Shown here in pieces: positions 1-6,340 of a stretch of DNA of 8,455 nt. The DNA is from an uncultured Desulfovibrionaceae bacterium (GTDB taxonomy: Bacteria; Desulfobacterota; Desulfovibrionia; Desulfovibrionales; Desulfovibrionaceae), in assembly GCA_947037905.1 (NCBI GenBank), contig CAMQUX010000050.1, forward strand, positions 1 through 8,455, written 5' to 3'. A model generated the notes under the pieces. The model was not told the DNA's origin. It did no database searches and saw only the letters and a program-made list of their open reading frames with translations. Made by a program: the position numbers and the translations under genes. Position 1 is the first letter of the stretch. Each line of letters opens with the position of its first letter.

Positions 1-1720
1 TACCTGCTACTATCTGTCTTGGCTCATCTTGACCAATATCAAGTTGCACTACAAGCAGTCTATCTGCATCAGAATGTTTTTGCGCTGCTAAAACTGTTGC
101 TACACGCAAATCAAGCTTTTCAAAATCTTCAAACTCAACGGCTTTTTTCTCAAGTGCCGCTATATTTTCTTCTTTTTCTTCTATAACCAACTCTACACGA
201 GGGAACAGATTACTTTCTGCAGCTACGGTTGTTCCGCTTTCTAAAATTCCCCAAACATCAGCTTCTTTTGATAATACAAATTTCTCTGGGGCAAAAGCAA
301 TACCTAGCTGTTTAAACATCATATTTGCAGCTTCAGGAATTATTGGCCAAAGGTGAAGCGCTAATTTTCTCATACTCTCTAAAAGAGTATAAATTATTGA
401 GCCTAAGCGTTTTTCATTCTGTGCTTTATGCACTTCCCAAGGTTTTGTTGTATCTATATATTTATTCAAACCTCGAACAAGCACCCAAAGACTCTCTAAA
501 GCTCTTGCTGTTTGAAACTCTAGCATATACTTTTGAAAATTTTCCATGCTTGCTCGACCAAGATTTTTAATCTCTAAATCAACCAAATCTTCATCGAGTG
601 ATACGGGTACAATACCACCAAAATATTTTTGCGTCATACTGAGTGTTCGGCTAAATAAATTACCCAAATCATTCGCAAGATCAGCATTTAAGCGCCCTAC
701 TAATAACTCTTCTGAAAAGCTTGAATCTTGCCCCCAAACCATCTCTCGTAGTAAGAAATAGCGAAAAGCATCGATGCCATATTTTTTTATCATAGCAAGC
801 GGTTCAACAACATTCCCCACCGACTTAGACATTTTACTACCGTTTGATAACCAGTAACCATGCACATGCAAGCCCTGATAAGGCTCAATTCCTGCAGATT
901 TTAATATGGTCGGCCAGAATATTGCGTGTGGTTTTAAAATATCTTTTGCTATTATATGATGTGCTGATGGCCAGAATTTTTGAAAAGAATCGTCTTCTGG
1001 GTAACCTAGAGCACTTATGTAGTTAACAAGTGCATCAAACCAAACATAAGTCACATATTCAGAATCAAAAGGAAGTTCAATACCCCATTCTAAGCGAGTT
1101 TTAGGACGAGAAATACAGAGATCCTCTGAAGCTCCTAATTCAAGCGATGCAAGCACTTCATTTCTATAGGAAACAGGAGTTATGAAATCATCATGTTCTT
1201 TTATATACTCAACCAACCAGTCGTGATATTTAGACATTTTAAAGAAATAGTTCTTCTCAGATATATATTCAGGCACTGTTTTATGGTCAGGGCAAAAGCC
1301 ATTAACAAGCTCTTTTTCTGTATAAAAGCGCTCACAGCCAAAACAATAATGCCCACCATATTCGCCGAAATAGATATCACCATTATCGTATACTTTTTGT
1401 AAGATTGATTGAACTGTCTGTTTATGTTTACTATCGGTTGTTCTAATAAAGTGGTCGTTTTGTGCACCTGTTGCGAGCAAAAGATTTTGAAACAACGCAC
1501 TTATTTTATCTACATATTCTTTTGGCGTTTGTTCGTTTGCTGTTGCGGCTTTTACTATTTTATCACCATGTTCATCGGTGCCTGTTAAGAAAAAGCTTTC
1601 TTCACCTTGTAATAGATGAAAACGTTTCATGCAATCTGCCATGATTGTTGTATACGCATGCCCTAAATGAGGTTTCGCGTTCACATAATAAATAGGAGTT
1701 GTTATATAAAAACGGTTCAA
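1..1720 (-). CDS. metG: Methionine--tRNA ligase, 3' end cut by the window edge
   Basis: This class I aminoacyl-tRNA synthetase charges tRNA-Met with methionine in the cytoplasm, using ATP. The reading frame is open for 573 codons and runs off the left edge. Visible in order: the HIGH-type motif HLGH (residues 18-21), a zinc knuckle C126-x2-C129 with C143-x2-H146, the active-site segment WFDA (227-230), KMSKS (296-300), a helical anticodon-binding region, and from about residue 530 the OB-fold tRNA-binding domain (DLRVATVLAA, then PRQIVAG), which dimerises MetRS in E. coli. By comparison with MetRS of about 650-680 residues, roughly 70-100 residues are missing, so the cut is in the C-terminal domain. 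The start is a TTG codon: AGGAG lies 7 nt upstream and translation from there gives NRFYITTPIYYVN, the conserved MetRS N-terminus. The single knuckle with a final His follows the Thermus-type pattern. Identity is certain; only the end is unseen. Confidence 0.97.
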   Translation of the reverse strand, partial: MNRFYITTPIYYVNAKPHLGHAYTTIMADCMKRFHLLQGEESFFLTGTDEHGDKIVKAATANEQTPKEYVDKISALFQNLLLATGAQNDHFIRTTDSKHKQTVQSILQKVYDNGDIYFGEYGGHYCFGCERFYTEKELVNGFCPDHKTVPEYISEKNYFFKMSKYHDWLVEYIKEHDDFITPVSYRNEVLASLELGASEDLCISRPKTRLEWGIELPFDSEYVTYVWFDALVNYISALGYPEDDSFQKFWPSAHHIIAKDILKPHAIFWPTILKSAGIEPYQGLHVHGYWLSNGSKMSKSVGNVVEPLAMIKKYGIDAFRYFLLREMVWGQDSSFSEELLVGRLNADLANDLGNLFSRTLSMTQKYFGGIVPVSLDEDLVDLEIKNLGRASMENFQKYMLEFQTARALESLWVLVRGLNKYIDTTKPWEVHKAQNEKRLGSIIYTLLESMRKLALHLWPIIPEAANMMFKQLGIAFAPEKFVLSKEADVWGILESGTTVAAESNLFPRVELVIEEKEENIAALEKKAVEFEDFEKLDLRVATVLAAQKHSDADRLLVVQLDIGQDEPRQIVAG

Positions 1721-1739
1721 TTTATTGCTCCTGTTGCAT
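1718..1739 (-). promoter_or_regulatory. metG ribosome binding site, TTG start and overlapping mini-frame
   Basis: The AGGAG at 1728-1732 stands 7 nt before the TTG at 1718-1720 and decides the metG start; no in-frame ATG serves the conserved N-terminus. An ATG at 1737-1739 opens a five-codon frame (MQQEQ) whose codons run through the Shine-Dalgarno itself and whose TAA (1722-1724) ends one base before the TTG. The mini-frame has no Shine-Dalgarno of its own, so it is probably chance, but it could weaken or couple metG initiation. Confidence 0.8.
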
Positions 1740-1780
1740 TCATATTTTTTAAATATATTTTTATCTGCATTTTAAATCAT

Positions 1781-1870
1781 TTTTCTAAGTTTTTCTAAGT
1801 TATTCTAAGTTATTCTCAGTTATTCTGAGCTATTCTCAGCTATTCTGAGTTATTCTGAGTTATTCTCATC
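1781..1870. repeat. Nine tandem 10-bp repeats with CTNAG core
   Basis: Nine consecutive 10-bp units with plus-strand consensus TATTCTNAGT start at 1781, 1791, 1801, 1811, 1821, 1831, 1841, 1851 and 1861 with no indel; the last ends CTCATC. The first two begin TTTTCT instead of TATTCT. The base between CT and AG is A, A, A, C, G, C, G, G, C in order, never T. Each CTNAG core is a small palindrome, and neighbouring CTCAG and CTGAG units can pair with 5-nt loops. The array lies between the ricT stop and metG start, within 61-150 bp of the metG start codon. Ten bp is close to one helical turn, so all copies face the same side of the helix. Function unknown. Confidence 0.93.
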
Positions 1871-1877
1871 ACTTTTT

Positions 1878-1901
1878 TTGTCGCTTATATTGTCGCTCAT
1901 A
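1878..1901. repeat. 12-bp tandem dimer interrupting the CTNAG array
   Basis: TTGTCGCTTATA (1878-1889) is followed directly by TTGTCGCTCATA (1890-1901), one mismatch in twelve. It sits between the regular 10-bp array and the more scattered CTNAG motifs at 1902-1969, and directly after a run of seven T (1873-1879). Confidence 0.75.
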
Positions 1902-1904
1902 TGT

Positions 1905-1969
1905 GTTATTCTCAGCATTTTCTGAGATATTCACATTATTTTTCTGAGCAATTCTCATTATTTTCTAAG
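1905..1969. repeat. Scattered continuation of the CTNAG repeats
   Basis: The motifs TTATTCTCAGC (about 1906-1916), TTTTCTGAGA (1918-1927), TTTTTCTGAGCA (about 1939-1951), ATTCTCATTA (1951-1960) and TTTTCTAAGC (1961-1970) continue the same family with irregular spacing, as if the regular array is the expanded or better preserved half of a longer one. The last copy forms the left arm of the hairpin behind ricT. Confidence 0.6.
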
Positions 1970-1982
1970 CTACTTAGAAAAT
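1960..1982 (-). terminator. Hairpin just behind ricT, possible weak terminator
   Basis: ATTTTCTAAG (1960-1969), a 3-nt loop, and CTTAGAAAAT (1973-1982) form a perfect 10-bp stem starting 4 bp after the ricT stop. On the minus strand it is followed by TAATGAGAATT, not a U-tract, and the stem has only two G-C pairs. It is therefore not a good intrinsic terminator; it could be an mRNA 3'-end stabiliser or a founding element of the adjacent CTNAG repeats. Confidence 0.4.
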
Positions 1983-1986
1983 TCTA

Positions 1987-2961
1987 TTAGCGTTTTCTGT
2001 TATTATTTGTATTTTCTTTCTCAACTAAAGCGCTCTCTTGCAAAGAATTATTATTTCCTAGTTCACCTTCAAAAAAAGAAGGAGCTACATAATCTTTTGG
2101 CAGTGTAAGGTGTTCTTCTATTTCTGCAAAAGATTTACTCATAACATCTGACCAAATATCTACTGAAAATTCAAGCTCGCCCGCATTTTCTGGCAGTACT
2201 GTGATAGTTCGTCTAAAAAAATTAGAGCGCATAACACGTACATTTCCAAGTGATTTAGTTTGGAAACGCTTGCCCATTTTAGGACAAGTAGCGTGAAACT
2301 CTTCATAACCATCTTGTTCATAGCTTAAACAACAAAGAAGACGCCCACAAACCCCTGATATTTTTGCGGGATTTAAGAAAAGATTTTGTTCTTTTGCCAT
2401 TTTTATTGTTACTGGTGCAAATTTTTGCAAATATTTTCGGCAACAACAAACCATTCCACAGCTACCTAGTGCACCAACCATCTGCATTTCATAACGAACG
2501 CCAATTTGGCGAAGCTCAATTCGTGTGCGGAACTCTTTGACTAAATCTTTGATTAAATCTCGAAAATCGATTCTATCTGGCGATGTGAAATAAAATATTA
2601 TTTTACTCTTATCAAAATAAATTTCAACTTCCACAAGTTTCATTTCAAGTGCTAACTGATCTATTGATTTTCTACAAAAACGAAATGCTTTTTGCCCAAG
2701 TGCTACATTCTCAGCATGCGTTTTTAAATCTTCTGTGTTTGCTACACGCATAATTGGAGCAAAGCCTTCCCCAACTCCTTCTGCGCTTATCTTTTCTTGG
2801 CGAACACTTAAAACTTGTCCTATGCAAATTCCTTGCTCTGTCTTTACCAGTACCTGCTGTTTTTCACGCACAACATACGTACCAGAAGAAAAGTTATATA
2901 CTTGTCCATATTCTGCGAACTTCATTCCTAATATTTGGCTCATTGTTGCTATTTGACTCAT
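1987..2961 (-). CDS. ricT: RicT/YaaT-like PSP1-domain iron-sulfur protein
   Basis: A 324-residue protein of the PSP1 (YaaT/RicT) family. In Bacillus subtilis RicT joins RicA and RicF in a cytoplasmic complex that binds [4Fe-4S] clusters and supports RNase Y mRNA processing, sporulation and competence; that role is not shown for this organism. The N-terminal half (about 11-160) is the PSP1-type region. The hallmark core is GSCGMVCCC (C168, C172-C174), then NPAKISGVCGRLLCC (C205, C210, C211), then C226; these cysteines are the presumed cluster ligands. After about residue 285 the tail is polar and ends NNNRKR. Of the possible starts M1, M7 and M13, M1 is chosen because AGGA lies 7 nt upstream (2969-2972) and M7 has no site; the opening repeats MSQI, so M7 remains possible. 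The metG neighbour parallels the Bacillus yaaT-metS neighbourhood. No YlbF/YmcA-like partner gene is in the window. Confidence 0.93.
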   Translation of the reverse strand: MSQIATMSQILGMKFAEYGQVYNFSSGTYVVREKQQVLVKTEQGICIGQVLSVRQEKISAEGVGEGFAPIMRVANTEDLKTHAENVALGQKAFRFCRKSIDQLALEMKLVEVEIYFDKSKIIFYFTSPDRIDFRDLIKDLVKEFRTRIELRQIGVRYEMQMVGALGSCGMVCCCRKYLQKFAPVTIKMAKEQNLFLNPAKISGVCGRLLCCLSYEQDGYEEFHATCPKMGKRFQTKSLGNVRVMRSNFFRRTITVLPENAGELEFSVDIWSDVMSKSFAEIEEHLTLPKDYVAPSFFEGELGNNNSLQESALVEKENTNNNRKR

Positions 2962-3018
2962 TTATATATCCTATTTAAACTTTCTATTTATTCAGATTGA
3001 AATTTTCTACTTACTTGA

Positions 3019-3024
3019 ATTATA
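3019..3024 (-). promoter_or_regulatory. Possible ricT -10 element
   Basis: A perfect TATAAT on the minus strand about 58 bp before the ricT ATG. The hexamer 17 bp upstream is TTAAAA, a poor -35, sitting in a run of eight A. In DNA this AT-rich the match may be chance. Confidence 0.35.
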
Positions 3025-3081
3025 TATCTTATAAGTATTTTTTTTAATAAAATTAAAACTTTCTCATAAAATACTTTTCAA

Positions 3082-3110
3082 TGTGCCATTTTTTCACAAA
3101 AAATGCAACA
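3082..3110. repeat. Imperfect inverted repeat with T6/A6 arms
   Basis: CATTTTTT (3087-3094), loop CAC, AAAAAATG (3098-3105) is a perfect 8-bp stem, extended by TGT (3082-3084) pairing with ACA (3108-3110) across two mismatches. There is no T-tract after the stem on either strand, so it is not a standard terminator. It lies about 120 bp upstream of ricT. Confidence 0.6.
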
Positions 3111-3174
3111 ATTCCTCTTGCCAAAATATAACTATTCTTTAAATCAAAACAAGAAAATTTCTTATTCTACAACT

Positions 3175-3254
3175 TGATTGTCACTAATATTCACTAATTA
3201 GCTAAGAAGCTCACTGATTCCTACTAATTCACATTAATTAGCTAAGATACTCAT
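3175..3254. repeat. 40-bp tandem dimer carrying TTAGCTAA
   Basis: Two adjacent 40-bp units (3175-3214 and 3215-3254) match at 30 of 40 positions without gaps. Each opens with TGATT, has ACTAAT at unit positions 9-14, and shares the block AATTAGCTAAGA (unit positions 22-33) followed by CTCA. The shared block contains the 8-bp palindrome TTAGCTAA. A shorter, poorer third copy may run from the TGATAATT near 3283 to TAGCTAAG at 3299-3306. Confidence 0.75.
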
Positions 3255-3268
3255 GCTCGTTTGAAATA

Positions 3269-3296
3269 TTGACAACACCCATTGATAATTATCAAT
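3269..3296 (+). promoter_or_regulatory. TTGACA hexamer with Fur-like 16-bp palindrome
   Basis: ATTGATAATTATCAAT (3281-3296) is a perfect 16-bp palindrome containing GATAATTATC, similar to half-sites of Fur boxes. Six bp upstream is a consensus -35 hexamer TTGACA (3269-3274). The hexamer 17 bp further (TCAATA) is a poor -10, so promoter identity is weak. No gene follows on the plus strand before the convergent comEC 3' end, and on the minus strand ricT is over 300 bp away. It would fit an operator for an unannotated small RNA, or a lost gene. Confidence 0.4.
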
Positions 3297-3439
3297 ACTA
3301 GCTAAGTCTTCTTATTAGCAGAAAGATTTATAAATCATTATAAAATATCACTAATTTATCTAATATAGGTATGTTTATAGACGTTTATTACTATCTATTA
3401 TACTCTAAAATATCTTAATAATATTTATTTCTAAAATCT

Positions 3440-6022
3440 CTATTTCTCTTGCCAGACAATTTTATAGCTACCATTTGCTCCTGTTGTAAGCAAATGTATA
3501 TCTCTTTCTTTAAAATATTTCTGTATCTTTTTTGCTGGAAAATTAAAATGCGGTAAATAACCACATGATGCGGATACTATTTTTGGCGAGAGCGATTTAT
3601 ATAATTTAGGACTATAATTGCTAGCACTGCCATGATGTGCGAGCATGAGCACATCGGTGTTTTTTATTTCATCATTTTCACTTACTATATCAAGCTCTTT
3701 TTTGCCTGAGTCTCCTGTAAATAAAAAGAGTTCACGTTCTTTCCAAAACACAAGCAATATTAAAGAGCGACTATTTCTATCCTTTTTGCTAAGGGCAGTT
3801 TCTGTTGGTCCTAAAACTTTTGCATAGATGTCTTTCCCTAAAATTATTGTATCGCCTGCTTTTAGACTTTGAACGACTATATTTTCATTATGAATCGCCG
3901 TGGCAATTCTTTTTCCTATATCACCTGTTATTGTATCTGCGTTCGTATATAATTTCTTCGCCCCATGCTTTTCTAAGATATAAGGAATACCACCAATATG
4001 ATCTGCGTCTGCATGGCTCATAATTACTCCTTCAACTTTTGGAAACGACTCTTTTGTAACATTAGCGCTTAAAACCGCTTTGCCGATATCAAAAGAACTA
4101 TTCCACATTCGCCCGCCATCAAATATCCATTTCTTACCATCTGCTGTTTCTAAAAAAAGAGACTCCCCCTGCCCCACATCTAAAACAGCTAATTGCACGG
4201 AGTTGCTATTTCTACTTGCAGAGTAGAACGGAAAAAGAAAGAATAAAATACAAATACTTACAATAATAGACTTTTTCTTAAACGATAAACTAAGAAGTGG
4301 CAATATACACAAAATATACCACATTAAAATTTGAACACTATTAAAGCGAAAGAAAAGATATTCGGGTAAAAATCCGTACTGCTCACTAAAGCGTAGTAAA
4401 TTTAAGAAAATATCGATACTTGCGCTTAATAAATTAAACAGCCACTGCGTAAGGATTGAAAAATTGAGCAATAGAAAGAAATAACCAAGCAGTGCAAATG
4501 GAATAATAAAAAATGCAAGAAAAGGCACCCAAAAAACATTCCAAAGAAAATTTGGCGCATATATTCCAAAATAACTTATGATAAGAGGAAATAAAACAAT
4601 ATTCGCAATAACGCTTATACTTAATGGAAGAAGAAAGAGAGTAGAAACAACGGAATTGCATTTCTTAAATAGTCTATAAGAGACTGGCATATAAAATATT
4701 ATTCCAGCGGTTGCAATAATTGATAGCTGCAAAGCTACATCGAAAATAAGCAGTGGGTAGAAAAGAAATATAAAAAGTGCCGCATAAAACAAGCCATCTA
4801 AAAAGACATTATCTCGTTTAAGGACTAAAAGCATAAATATCCAAAAGAAAAGCATACTACTTGCTCGCAGTAGTGATGGGGATATGCCTGTATTCCATAA
4901 AAAGAAAATAACAAGTGGAACGCTGAAAAATAAAGATAATTGCAGGCGAGAGATTTTTTGAAATATTTCAGGTCGAAAGAAAGCTATAAAATAGCAAGGA
5001 AGTATACCAAGCGCAAAAACTAAGCCGAGATGTAAACCAGAAAGAGCTAAGCTATGGCTTAAACCAGATTTTTGGAAAAGTTCCTGTATTTCTGGCGAGA
5101 TAAAAGATTTATTGCCCGTTAAAAATACATACAAAAGTCCTGCTCCGTCTGTTTTTGGAAGCAGTTCTCGTATTTTCTCATGTATCTTTTGGCGAAACTT
5201 TACATGCTCAATACCTGCACCACTGATGCTCTTTAGTTTTTCTGATTTATATAACGAGCTACTCCAAAAAACACCTTTACTCTGCCAGTAAAAATCATAA
5301 TTCCAGCCAGCGTCATTTTGAAAACCACGCAAAGGATAGAGCCTTCCTTCAAAACTTATTTCCTGCCCTGCAAATACTTCTGCAATATCATATGCAGAAA
5401 GGAGTAAATCGCCAGAAAGTGTATCTTTTCTTAGTTTTTCATCTTCTATCTTCACTTTCTCAACAGATTCTTTTTTACTTGATTCTTTTTTGCTTGATTC
5501 TTTTTTGCTTGATTCTTTTTTGCTTACAAGTTTCTCAACAGTTACTTTTTCTAAAATAATTTGTTGCCGAGATTCAGCTAAAACACGAACTTTCTTAACA
5601 GTAGCAGTTATGATAAATTTATTCTTTTCTACTACACCCACAGGCCAGATAGAGGTCTCTGGAAATAATGATTTCTTGAGAAAACTACTCTGTTCAATGC
5701 TTGGGAAAGAATTTGGAGAAATTTTAAGCGATAGATTTTCATGCTTGCTTGTAACAGATAGTTCTGTGCTTTCATGAAAACGGAAATCGTAAAAATCTGT
5801 AGGAGGTTGTGGTAAAATAGGAAGGGAAAAGGAAATATACAAATAGCCAAGAAAAAAACAAATAAATGGAGAAATAAAAAATCGCCTGACTGTGCTTAGG
5901 TTCGCAAGAAGAAATATACAAGAAAATGCAAAAAAAGCAGGAACAAAAAACCGAGCAGCAAAAGCACCACAAAGTACATAAAGAAAAAGTATCTGCCAAG
6001 AAAAAAGAGAAAATTTTCGCAT
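3440..6022 (-). CDS. comEC: ComEC/Rec2-family DNA uptake channel with C-terminal MBL-fold domain
   Basis: An 860-residue polytopic inner-membrane protein of the ComEC/Rec2 family, which takes single-stranded DNA across the membrane during natural transformation. Order: hydrophobic N-terminal segments (about 8-70); a soluble OB-like region of the DUF4131 type (about 75-262, ending in the FEGRLYPLRGFQNDAGWNYD pattern); the Competence domain (about 280-600) with SLALSGLHLGL (324-334), SPSLLRASSM (381-390) and many membrane helices; then a metallo-beta-lactamase-fold domain (about 608-850) with LDVGQGES (614-621), SHADADHIGG (669-678), FTGD (768-771) and AHHGS (795-799). The SHxDxDH form is usual in ComEC. 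All three regions are present, so the gene looks intact. Residues 168-186 hold an unusual Lys-Glu-Ser repeat inside the OB-like region. The ATG start gives a sensible membrane N-terminus, but the nearest purine-rich site (AAAGG, near 6036-6040) is 13-14 nt away, so initiation may be weak. Related MBL-only proteins are excluded by the full channel domain. Confidence 0.96.
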   Translation of the reverse strand: MRKFSLFSWQILFLYVLCGAFAARFFVPAFFAFSCIFLLANLSTVRRFFISPFICFFLGYLYISFSLPILPQPPTDFYDFRFHESTELSVTSKHENLSLKISPNSFPSIEQSSFLKKSLFPETSIWPVGVVEKNKFIITATVKKVRVLAESRQQIILEKVTVEKLVSKKESSKKESSKKESSKKESVEKVKIEDEKLRKDTLSGDLLLSAYDIAEVFAGQEISFEGRLYPLRGFQNDAGWNYDFYWQSKGVFWSSSLYKSEKLKSISGAGIEHVKFRQKIHEKIRELLPKTDGAGLLYVFLTGNKSFISPEIQELFQKSGLSHSLALSGLHLGLVFALGILPCYFIAFFRPEIFQKISRLQLSLFFSVPLVIFFLWNTGISPSLLRASSMLFFWIFMLLVLKRDNVFLDGLFYAALFIFLFYPLLIFDVALQLSIIATAGIIFYMPVSYRLFKKCNSVVSTLFLLPLSISVIANIVLFPLIISYFGIYAPNFLWNVFWVPFLAFFIIPFALLGYFFLLLNFSILTQWLFNLLSASIDIFLNLLRFSEQYGFLPEYLFFRFNSVQILMWYILCILPLLSLSFKKKSIIVSICILFFLFPFYSASRNSNSVQLAVLDVGQGESLFLETADGKKWIFDGGRMWNSSFDIGKAVLSANVTKESFPKVEGVIMSHADADHIGGIPYILEKHGAKKLYTNADTITGDIGKRIATAIHNENIVVQSLKAGDTIILGKDIYAKVLGPTETALSKKDRNSRSLILLVFWKERELFLFTGDSGKKELDIVSENDEIKNTDVLMLAHHGSASNYSPKLYKSLSPKIVSASCGYLPHFNFPAKKIQKYFKERDIHLLTTGANGSYKIVWQEK
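5466..5525. repeat. Four 15-bp tandem repeats inside comEC (KKESS)
   Basis: Units of GATTCTTTTTTACTT (5466-5480) and three identical GATTCTTTTTTGCTT (5481-5495, 5496-5510, 5511-5525) run without gaps. On the coding strand they give a KKESS repeat at ComEC residues 168-186. Each unit keeps the reading frame and contains a run of six A/T. Gain or loss of whole units would leave the frame intact, while slippage within a homopolymer would break it. The near-identity of the units suggests recent expansion. Confidence 0.95.
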
Positions 6023-6340
6023 AAGCTGGCAATTACCTTTAATAAATAGGGCTAAAAAATAATCCTACTCATTATAAACATCCATCTATTAATAAAGAAT
6101 ACAAATTATTCAAATTTTACAATATTCAATTTTATTAAGCATTTAATTTCACTAGATATTTTTTTAGTAGATATTGTTTTCTACAGGATGTTGTTTTTAC
6201 TCGCTATATATCTTTACGGAGTATCTAATTTTACTAAGGATTTTATCGTAATAAGCATTTAATTTTTATAAGATATTGAGTGCTATTAAATAGTAGTATT
6301 CTGATATAAATCATTTAATTTTTCTATTTCACTAGAAATA
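6023..6340. other. 318-bp gene-less spacer between comEC and murA with degenerate repeats
   Basis: No gene is visible on either strand. The block CATTTAATTT occurs at 6140-6149, 6256-6265 and 6312-6321. The longer TAAGCATTTAATTT is present twice (6136-6149 and 6252-6265). The companion motif TTTCACTAGATATT (6148-6161) recurs as TTTCACTAGAAATATT (6327-6342), and a looser CTAATTTTACTAAGGATTTT lies near 6225. Spacing is irregular. Immediately behind murA, TATTTC (6325-6330) and GAAATA (6335-6340) form a 6-bp stem with a 4-nt loop but no U-tract. Confidence 0.65.
6071..6076 (-). promoter_or_regulatory. Possible comEC -10 element
   Basis: A perfect TATAAT on the minus strand, about 49 bp before the comEC ATG. 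No good -35 stands 16-18 bp upstream (CTTTAT at 17 bp). Its position would give a leader of roughly 40 nt. Chance matches are common at this base composition. Confidence 0.35.

Larger units (their letters stand above)
2962..3439. other. 478-bp gene-less, AT-rich spacer between ricT and comEC
   Basis: No convincing gene, tRNA or GC-rich intrinsic terminator is visible on either strand. It contains a possible ricT -10 (3019-3024), an imperfect hairpin (3082-3110), a 40-bp tandem dimer (3175-3254), a consensus TTGACA hexamer (3269-3274) followed by a 16-bp palindrome (3281-3296), and a third TAGCTAAG (3299-3306). The comEC side (3310-3439) is very AT-rich and otherwise featureless. It could hold a small RNA or be the residue of a lost gene. 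Confidence 0.7.

Noticed and set aside
1201..1500. A 99-residue minus-strand frame
   Set aside because: It lies wholly inside metG in another frame; the metG frame carries the conserved motifs here, including the zinc knuckle.
1781..1969. CRISPR array
   Set aside because: The units are 10 bp with no spacers of unique sequence, and no cas gene is present.
1721..1986. T-box or SAM riboswitch ahead of metG
   Set aside because: No T-box core sequence, specifier loop or SAM-type helices can be seen, only the 10-bp repeats and a short AT-rich leader.
3238..3290. Short minus-strand frame beginning MGVVN in the ricT-comEC gap
   Set aside because: Only 14 codons, no ribosome site, and it lies across the palindrome and repeat unit.
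2962..3439. tRNA or other stable RNA gene in the large gap
   Set aside because: No GC-rich cloverleaf arms, TTCGA-type loop or other structured RNA signal is visible.
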